The notes under the pieces were generated by a model. That model was not told the origin of the DNA, ran no database searches, and saw nothing but the letters and a program-made list of their open reading frames with translations. From assembly GCA_045805565.1 (NCBI GenBank), contig JBJMKZ010000050.1:1-64000 (forward strand): a DNA stretch of 64,000 nucleotides, read 5' to 3'. This DNA is from DATAEY01 sp045805565 (GTDB taxonomy: Bacteria > Actinomycetota > Thermoleophilia > Solirubrobacterales > Solirubrobacteraceae). Shown here piece by piece: positions 58,487 to 64,000 of the stretch; position 1 is the first letter of the stretch; each line of letters opens with the position of its first letter. The position numbers were made by a program, and so were the translations under genes.

Positions 58487-59607
58487 TGCTGATCAGGCGC
58501 ACGGGCAGGCGCGGGGCGGCGGCGCGCGCGATCGAGCTCGGCGAGCTGCAGGACACCTTTCTGGTCTCTGCGGTGACCATGATCCTGATCATCCGCTTGC
58601 AGCTGTGGGCGACCAACTACCCGCAGCTCGGTGGCGGCAAGCTGCACATCGCGCACCTGCTGTGGGGCGGCCTGCTGATGCTGATCGCGATCGGGCTGCT
58701 GGTGACCTTCATCGACCGGCGCTGGCGGCATCCCGCCGCCGTGATCGGGGGAGCCGGCTTCGGCTTCTTCATCGACGAGGTCGGCAAGTTCGTCACATCC
58801 GACAACGACTACTTCTTCAAGCCGTCGGCGGCGATCATCTACATCGTCTTCATCTGCCTGTACTTCCTCACGCGCTGGATACGCTCGCGTCGCGGCTTCA
58901 CGCCGCAGGAGTACTTGGCCAACTCGCTCGACGTCCTGGCGGACGGGGCTGCCCACGGCCTCACCGAGCACGACAAGCAGAAGGCGCTGCGGTTCCTGCA
59001 CGAAGCCCGCGACGATCCGGTCGTGCCGGCGCTGCACGACTTGGTGGTGCGGACGCCCGTGCGTCCCACCCATGAGCGCCCGTGGCCGGCTCGGATGGCG
59101 CACCGGGCGCGCGAGCGATATGAGGGCGTCTCCCGGAGGTCGTGGTTCAGGAAGGTCGTGGTCGGGGTCTTCCTGGTCTACGCCGGGGTCAACGTGCTGT
59201 TTCTCATCGTCGTTGCGGTCGCCGTGCTCGTGGGAATCGTGACTCACGGCAATCTCAAGCTCGACTTCTCGGTCGTCCAGGCGGGCGATGGGATCTCGGA
59301 TCTGGTGACAACCGCCCTCGTGGTGATCGGCGCGCTGCGTCTGCGCGCCCATCGGACGCTCGACGGCTATCGGTTCTTCTACCGCGCCCTCCTGGTCCAG
59401 ATATTCGTCGGCCAGATATTCGGCTTCATCGACCAGTCGTTCGTCGCGGTGTGGGGCTTCCTGGTCACGCTCGCGCTGCTGATCAGCGTGCGGCTGATGA
59501 TCCAGCAGGAGGTCCGGCTGGAGGCCCAGCGCGAGCACGCGCGGGCCCTCGATGCCGGCGCCGGGGTCGCGGCGCCCGCGCCGGCGGCCGCCGGCGCGGG
59601 TCACTGA
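58486..59607 (+). CDS. Membrane protein with HxxH and DE motif (paralog B)
   Basis: 373 residues, about seven or eight helices. KLHIAHLLWGGLLMLIAIGL and GGAGFGFFIDEVGKFVTSDN repeat the HxxH then D-E arrangement of the upstream protein. Then a cytoplasmic domain (about 140-215, HDKQKALRFLHEARDDPVV) and four further helices. Ala/Pro-rich tail. GTG 58486 has GGAGGAG upstream inside the previous gene. Function unknown; conserved polar residues inside helices suggest an ion, metal or enzyme site. Confidence 0.75.
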   Translation: MLIRRTGRRGAAARAIELGELQDTFLVSAVTMILIIRLQLWATNYPQLGGGKLHIAHLLWGGLLMLIAIGLLVTFIDRRWRHPAAVIGGAGFGFFIDEVGKFVTSDNDYFFKPSAAIIYIVFICLYFLTRWIRSRRGFTPQEYLANSLDVLADGAAHGLTEHDKQKALRFLHEARDDPVVPALHDLVVRTPVRPTHERPWPARMAHRARERYEGVSRRSWFRKVVVGVFLVYAGVNVLFLIVVAVAVLVGIVTHGNLKLDFSVVQAGDGISDLVTTALVVIGALRLRAHRTLDGYRFFYRALLVQIFVGQIFGFIDQSFVAVWGFLVTLALLISVRLMIQQEVRLEAQREHARALDAGAGVAAPAPAAAGAGH

Positions 59608-59644
59608 ATCCGGCGGTCCCGCCAACCCGGCGCGAGGCGGCCGA

Positions 59645-60688
59645 TCAATCGAGCCGCGCGGCCGCCTCGGCCCCCGCCTCGGCCAGGCGCACCACCAGGG
59701 CCTGGAAGTCGCGAAAGCTCTGGTCCACCTCGCCGTACGCGCCCGCCGCGTAGCGGGCGAACACGCCCTCGAGGATGATCGCCAGCTTCCAGAAGCCCAG
59801 CGCCACGTAGAAGTCGATCTGCGACAGGTCCCGCCCGGAGCGCTCGGCGTAGCGCTGAAGTAGCTGCTCGCGGGTCGGGAAGCCCGGCAGCGTGGTGGCA
59901 GCGTCCATCAGGGCGATCAGCTCATCCTCGGGCTGGGCCCAGTAGACCATCAGCAGCCCGACGTCGGCCAGCGGATCGCCGAGCGTGCACAGCTCCCAGT
60001 CCACCACCGCCGCGATCCGCCCGTCGGGCGAGAGGATCATGTTGTCGAGCCGGTAATCGCCGTGGACGATCGTCGCCGGCCCTTGGTCGGGGATTCGACC
60101 CGCCAGCCGGTCGTGGACCTGGTCGATCGCCGGCAGCTCGCGGGTCTTGGACTGCTCCCACTGGCCGTGCCAGCGGCGAAGCTGGCGCGCCACGTAGCCC
60201 TCCTTGCGACCCAGCTCGCCCAGGCCGACTGCGTCGGGGTCGACGGCGTGGATGGCGGTCAGCGTGTCCGCCACCTGCTCGCCGATCGCCGCCCGCTGGG
60301 CCTCCTCGAACCGCTCGGCCGCCGCGCACTCGCGGACCACCAGCCCTTCGACGAAGCCCATGACGTAGAACGGCGCCCCGTTGACCGAGTCGTCTTCGCA
60401 CAGGGCGACCGCGGGAGCGACCGGGACCTCGGTGTCGGCCAGGCCGCAGATCACGCGGTACTCGCGCCCCATGTCGTGGGCGGACCCGAGGCGCCGGCCC
60501 AGCGGCGGCCGGCGCAGCGCCCAGCAGCGGCCGCCCGTGTCGGTGACCCGGTAGGTGAGGTTGGAGCGCCCGCCCGACACCCGCTCGAAGCTCAACGGAG
60601 GCGCGGCGTCCGGCACGTGCTCGGCGAACCACGCCTCAACCGGCGCCTGGTCGATCCCCTCCGGCGCGTGCGCGGGTGCTTCGGCCAT
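59645..60688 (-). CDS. APH-family phosphotransferase (ACAD10/FadE36-like)
   Basis: 347 residues, kinase fold. SGGRSNLTYRVTDTGGRCWALRRPP is the nucleotide loop, catalytic VHGDYRLDNMILSPDGR and metal-binding AVVDWELCTLGDPLADVGLL. This set is the ACAD10-like group, which phosphorylates 4-hydroxy acyl or fatty-acid-type substrates next to acyl-CoA dehydrogenases, rather than aminoglycosides. Such a dehydrogenase is not adjacent. ATG 60688. Confidence 0.87.
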   Translation of the reverse strand: MAEAPAHAPEGIDQAPVEAWFAEHVPDAAPPLSFERVSGGRSNLTYRVTDTGGRCWALRRPPLGRRLGSAHDMGREYRVICGLADTEVPVAPAVALCEDDSVNGAPFYVMGFVEGLVVRECAAAERFEEAQRAAIGEQVADTLTAIHAVDPDAVGLGELGRKEGYVARQLRRWHGQWEQSKTRELPAIDQVHDRLAGRIPDQGPATIVHGDYRLDNMILSPDGRIAAVVDWELCTLGDPLADVGLLMVYWAQPEDELIALMDAATTLPGFPTREQLLQRYAERSGRDLSQIDFYVALGFWKLAIILEGVFARYAAGAYGEVDQSFRDFQALVVRLAEAGAEAAARLD

Positions 60689-60739
60689 CGCGGCGGGAGC
60701 GTACTGCGCCGCCGGCCGGCCGTCCCCCCCGGAACGCGC

Positions 60740-61444
60740 TCAGGAGGTGTGCTCGGTCCAGCGCTGGCCATCCCACCAGCGCAGGCGCGCCTGGCCGGAC
60801 GGGTCCGGGTACCAGCCCCCGGGTGGGAGGGGGGTAGCCGCGGCGTCCGGCGCCGAGGTTGGCGCTCCGCTCGCCGCCATGGCGGCCTCGTGATCGAAGC
60901 GCCGGCGGCGACCGGCGGTGATCAGGGCGATCACGCCGCCCGCCAGCGGTCCCAGGAAGAGGAGCCCGAAGCCGCCGAGGGCTCCGGTGATCGTGCGGAA
61001 CAGGCTGCGTCCCAGCGGCGGACCGACCACGACGTTCAGGTCCCGAACCGCCGGACCGGACGCGGCGATCCGGTAGCGACCCCTCCGCGCGGCGACGAAG
61101 GTGTACGCCGCCAGGCCCGACCGGTGCCCCGAGGTATACGTGAACGAGCTTCCGTACCGGGCCAGCGCCAGCGGCCTGCCGGTCGAGGTCTCACGCACCT
61201 TGACCCGGACCGCGCCCGCGGCCGGCTTGTCCTCGCTCGACTCCACGTACACGGCATGCTTGCCCGCCGCGAGCGTGAGCACTCGCTGCCCGGGCACCGG
61301 TATCCGTTCCAGCCGCTTGAGCTGCATCGCGATGCCCGACACGCTCAGCGTGATCAGCACCACGCCAAGGGCCAGCCCGACCACCCCGACCAGCCCGCCG
61401 ATCCAGTAGCCGGCCGCGGAAGGGCGCTGAGCGTCGGAGCTCAC
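60740..61444 (-). CDS. Membrane protein with C-terminal DUF2510 domain
   Basis: 234 residues. A first helix (AAGYWIGGLVGVVGLALGVVLITL), an extracytoplasmic beta-rich domain (about 45-145, VLTLAAGKHAVYVES to YRIAASGPAV), then second helix (FGLLFLGPLAGGVIALITA) and cytoplasmic DUF2510: PPGGWYPDPSGQARLRWWDG, ending WTEHTS. DUF2510 is an actinobacterial module of unknown role. GTG 61444; no clear promoter box. Confidence 0.85.
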   Translation of the reverse strand: MSSDAQRPSAAGYWIGGLVGVVGLALGVVLITLSVSGIAMQLKRLERIPVPGQRVLTLAAGKHAVYVESSEDKPAAGAVRVKVRETSTGRPLALARYGSSFTYTSGHRSGLAAYTFVAARRGRYRIAASGPAVRDLNVVVGPPLGRSLFRTITGALGGFGLLFLGPLAGGVIALITAGRRRRFDHEAAMAASGAPTSAPDAAATPLPPGGWYPDPSGQARLRWWDGQRWTEHTS

Positions 61445-61492
61445 CCGCGCAGCATCCCATGCGGGCCGGCTGCGCCGGCGCCGGAGCGCAGC

Positions 61493-62494
61493 TCAGCCGA
61501 ACAGCGGCAGGCGCCGGCGCCGGGCCAGCGCGTCCATGCCGCGCTGGATGCTGCTCACGACCTCGTCGTACTTGCGGTCGACGTAGTCGTCGTCCTCCGC
61601 GCGCTTGGGGTTGGAGTCGAACCCGATCGGCTCCTGGAACGCCGTGCGGATCTTGGTCGGGAACGGGACCTCGGGCAGCATCGCCGGCGCGACGCCCCAG
61701 GGCACGCTGATCGCGAACGGGAACACCTTCATCCGGGCTAGCTTGTCGAGCTGCAGCGCCTTGGCCAGCCGACGGCCGCTGAACAGCACCGGCATCGAGT
61801 CCGGCCCGCCCACCGTCGAGATCGGGACGATCGGCACGCCCGCCCTGATCGCGGTGCGCACGAAGCCCTTGCGCCCGGCGAGGATCGCCTCGTCGCGCTT
61901 GACCCAGGGGCGCAGCGAGTCGATCTCGCCACCCGGCCACAGCGCCACGTCGTGTCCGGCGGCCAGCGCCGCGGCGATGCTGTCGGGCGCCGCGGGCAGG
62001 ACGCCCATCTTGCGGAAGTAGCTGCCGACCAGGGGCGCGACCATCAGAGCGTCGTGCGCCGTGCCGTGCAGGGGACGCTCCTCGCCGAAGTGCCGCCACC
62101 ACTGGAGCCCGACCGTCCAGGCGTCCCAGACGAACGGCGCGCCGGAGTGGATGCCGATCAGCAGCGCCGGCGGCTCGGGCAACCGCTCCCAACCCTCCAT
62201 CTCCATCCGGAACCAGTAGTCGACCAGCGGGTTCCAGAAGTACTTCTGGCGGTCCATCCAGCGGAAGTCGGGGCCGTCGAGGTTCCAGTCGCCGGCGCGC
62301 TCGGCGAACCACCCGGACGCCCCTCCCGCCGCCTTCTTGCGGCGCTCGTCGGCCTTCTCGGCGGCCTGCCTGGCGAAGCGATCGGCCTGGCGCTCGGGCC
62401 GGCCATCGCGTCCCTTCGCGGCCCCACGGCGCTGGGGCGATTGTTGCGCCCTGCCGTTGGAGCGCTGGCGATTGGAGGTCTGCGCCCTGGCCAT
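61493..62494 (-). CDS. Lysophospholipid/glycerol acyltransferase-like protein
   Basis: 333 residues. A basic disordered N-terminus (about 1-60, Arg/Gln/Lys) precedes FWNPLVDYWFRMEMEGWERL, the putative active site LLIGIHSGAPFVWDAW, which holds a His-Asp pair with wider spacing than the usual HxxxxD, and DVALWPGGEIDSLRPW, a variant of the FPEG block. PIVPISTVGG follows. It probably esterifies a lysophospholipid or glycerolipid. ATG 62494 has GAGAGGAG 5 bases upstream. Confidence 0.8.
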   Translation of the reverse strand: MARAQTSNRQRSNGRAQQSPQRRGAAKGRDGRPERQADRFARQAAEKADERRKKAAGGASGWFAERAGDWNLDGPDFRWMDRQKYFWNPLVDYWFRMEMEGWERLPEPPALLIGIHSGAPFVWDAWTVGLQWWRHFGEERPLHGTAHDALMVAPLVGSYFRKMGVLPAAPDSIAAALAAGHDVALWPGGEIDSLRPWVKRDEAILAGRKGFVRTAIRAGVPIVPISTVGGPDSMPVLFSGRRLAKALQLDKLARMKVFPFAISVPWGVAPAMLPEVPFPTKIRTAFQEPIGFDSNPKRAEDDDYVDRKYDEVVSSIQRGMDALARRRRLPLFG

Positions 62495-62578
62495 GCCTGC
62501 TCCTCTCATCTGCGGTGCTGCCGCACCCCGCTTTTGGGCGCTATACCCGGCATGGCAGCCAGGAACACCCCGGGTCTG

Positions 62579-63343
62579 TCAGCCGCGCAGGAAGAGCAGG
62601 ATGGCCACGGCGACGCCCAGGACCACGACCAACCACCGAAGCAGCGCCGGCGACAATCGCCGCACCGCGGCGACCCCCACCTGCCCGCCGAGCAGGCTGG
62701 TGATCACCATGATCGCGGCGGCGCCCCAGGCCACCGGTCCGAACAGTGCGAAGTACACGGCCGATGTTGCGCCGATGACCAGCGACAGCAGTCCCTTGAG
62801 GGCGTTGAGCCGGTGCAGGTCGTCGCGCAGGCCCAGGCCGAGAACCGCCAGCAGCAGGATCCCGAGGCCCCCGCCGAAGTAGCCACCGTAGATCGAGGTG
62901 ACGAGCTGCCCCGCATGCAGGGGGATCGAGCGGTGGGCGCGGCGACCCCGCCCGGGCGGCAGCCGGCGCGAGATGGCCGGCTGCGCCGCCAACAGCGCGC
63001 ACGACAGCAGGATCAGGAAGGGGACGATGCGCTCGAACAGCCGCTGCGGAGTCGCGGTCAGCAGCCAGGCTCCGGCGATCGCGCCGGCCACACTCGTAAC
63101 GCCGAGAACGACCGCCCGGCGCCGCTGCCCCTCGAGCTCGCTGCGGTAGGCCAGCGAGCCGCCGACGTACCCCGGCAGCACCGCGACGGCGTTGGTCATG
63201 TTGGCGGGGACGCTGGGATAGCCCGCGGCCAGCAGCGCCGGGAACGAGATCAGCGACCCTCCACCGGCGACGGCGTTCACCGCGCCGGCCGCCAACCCGG
63301 CCACGGCCAGGAGCGCCACCTCGGGCGCACCGAGATGCATCAC
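62579..63343 (-). CDS. TauE/SafE-family permease
   Basis: 254 residues, about eight helices in two repeats. LAAGAVNAVAGGGSLISFPAL and VTSIYGGYFGGGLGILLLAV are the paired glycine motifs of the family; MTNAVAVLPGYVGGSLAYR and LNALKGLLSLVIGATSAVYF also match. Moves sulfonates, sulfite or other anions. ATG 63343 or the following ATG. Stands alone. Confidence 0.88.
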   Translation of the reverse strand: MMHLGAPEVALLAVAGLAAGAVNAVAGGGSLISFPALLAAGYPSVPANMTNAVAVLPGYVGGSLAYRSELEGQRRRAVVLGVTSVAGAIAGAWLLTATPQRLFERIVPFLILLSCALLAAQPAISRRLPPGRGRRAHRSIPLHAGQLVTSIYGGYFGGGLGILLLAVLGLGLRDDLHRLNALKGLLSLVIGATSAVYFALFGPVAWGAAAIMVITSLLGGQVGVAAVRRLSPALLRWLVVVLGVAVAILLFLRG

Positions 63344-63382
63344 GCCGGCGGGCGTCCCCGGCGCGGCGCCCGCGCCCGGCTT

Positions 63383-64000
63383 CTAGCCGGCGAGCGCCGG
63401 CTGGCCAGCGCGGCGCTCACCGAGCTCCTCGTAGTCGTCCCGGGAAGTCTCGTCCTGCCCGCGCCGCGCGCCCAGCAGCGAGAGGACCCCGGTGAGCACG
63501 ACCGCCACCACCAGGTTGGCCGCGAGCGCGAACACCGCCTCGTAGGCGGAGACGCTGATGCCGAGCACGTTGAGTTGGTAGACCGACGTCTTGAAGTCGG
63601 CGGAGAGCGCCATCAGCGTCCCGGTGACCATCCCCACCGCCCAGCCGGCCAGCAATGCCCAGCGGTGCAGCCAGCGGGTGTACAGGCCCACCACGATCGC
63701 GGGCAGCGTCTGCAGGATCCAGACCCCGCCCAGGAGCTGCAGGTCGATCGCGTAGGTGGTGGGCAGCAGGAGGATGAACGCCACCGCGCCCGCCTTCACG
63801 ACGAGCGACGTCACCTTGGCGGTCCTGGCCTCCTCCGCGTCGGTGCACCGCGGTCTCAGGTACTGCTTGTAGATGTTGCGCGTGAATAGGTTCGCGGCGG
63901 CGATCGACATGATGGCCGCCGGCACCAGGGCACCGATCGCGATCGCTCCGAAGGCGAACCCCTCGAACCAGCCCGGGAAGAACTTCACGAACAGGTCGGG
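63383..64000 (-). CDS. Sodium:solute symporter (SSS family), 5'-truncated
   Basis: The frame is open to the window end, so the N-terminal part is missing. At least 205 residues remain, with FEGFAFGAIAIGALVPAAIMSIAAANLFTRNIYKQYLRP, the family's helix 8-9 signature, where Ser/Ala residues help coordinate sodium. Then AKVTSLVVKAGAVAFILLLP, LQLLGGVWILQTLPAIVVGL and a polar C-terminal tail. Resembles MctP-type monocarboxylate symporters. Confidence 0.9.
   Translation of the reverse strand, partial: PDLFVKFFPGWFEGFAFGAIAIGALVPAAIMSIAAANLFTRNIYKQYLRPRCTDAEEARTAKVTSLVVKAGAVAFILLLPTTYAIDLQLLGGVWILQTLPAIVVGLYTRWLHRWALLAGWAVGMVTGTLMALSADFKTSVYQLNVLGISVSAYEAVFALAANLVVAVVLTGVLSLLGARRGQDETSRDDYEELGERRAGQPALAG

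Noticed and set aside
1..64000. tRNA, rRNA, insertion sequences, prophage or plasmid origin
   Set aside because: I looked for tRNA arm motifs in gaps, transposase or integrase motifs and terminal repeats, and found none. Gaps are mostly under 200 bases.

Overview
The window is very GC-rich DNA from an actinomycete-like bacterium. Short gene gaps, dense ATGA overlaps, many GTG starts, a primary sigma factor, a c-di-AMP riboswitch, split LigD-type ligase genes, WS/DGAT, DUF2510 and DUF6328-type proteins all fit Actinomycetota. The overall flavour suggests class Thermoleophilia (Solirubrobacterales-like); that placement is an inference and was not tested. I see no tRNA, rRNA, CRISPR array, insertion sequence or prophage, so this looks like ordinary chromosome with several small local oddities.

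Layout. 1-5.7 kb: 3'-truncated primary sigma factor, FolE2-type GTP cyclohydrolase, PgsA, a secreted NlpC/P60 enzyme, a two-gene ABC exporter and ClpP. 5.7-12 kb: FAH-family hydrolase, PPOX-fold protein, a DUF318/UPF0718 permease divergent from a CsoR repressor with a clear operator, a membrane-fused spermidine-synthase-like protein, an enolase-superfamily protein and a YihY-type membrane protein. 12-24 kb: STAS protein, membrane proteins, an M14 carboxypeptidase fused to an amidase, a PAS plus metallo-beta-lactamase pair, a cupredoxin, a PfkB kinase, an M23 peptidase under a c-di-AMP riboswitch, an M3 oligopeptidase that appears to start at ATC, then a tandem pair of secreted cell-wall proteins, the first broken by an in-frame amber codon. 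24-34 kb: atypical SDR with a coupled leader ORF, small acidic and basic proteins, a PAS-PAS-GAF-SpoIIE phosphatase, LigD split into three overlapping genes, a NYN-domain protein, membrane proteins, a secreted HExxH protein and a MOSC protein. 34-46 kb: WS/DGAT acyltransferase, DMT transporter, lipoprotein, acyl-CoA ligase, and a glycan/sugar block (glycosyltransferase, deacetylase, epimerase, DegT aminotransferase, methyltransferase). 45-51 kb: TetR regulator divergent from a two-HlyD plus MFS efflux operon that ends in a secreted protein and an internally deleted amidase relic. 51-64 kb: serine hydrolase, bicovalent-flavin oxidase, DrrAB-like ABC exporter, histidine phosphatase, FMN alpha-hydroxyacid oxidase, two related membrane proteins, an APH-like kinase, a DUF2510 protein, an acyltransferase, a TauE/SafE permease and a 5'-truncated sodium:solute symporter.

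Themes. (1) Leaderless expression: about twenty genes have a TANNNT box 6-8 bases before the start codon, and this spacing picks starts, including the ATC start and a 12-codon leader ORF. (2) Cell-wall remodelling: at least six peptidoglycan-active or cell-wall enzymes are present. Three of them (2774, 22546, 23372) share a linker motif and near-identical GATA-TCCC promoter regions, which suggests a co-regulated family. (3) Metal and drug export with recognisable operators (CsoR, TetR). Functional names rest on motifs and family memory only; no database search was run.
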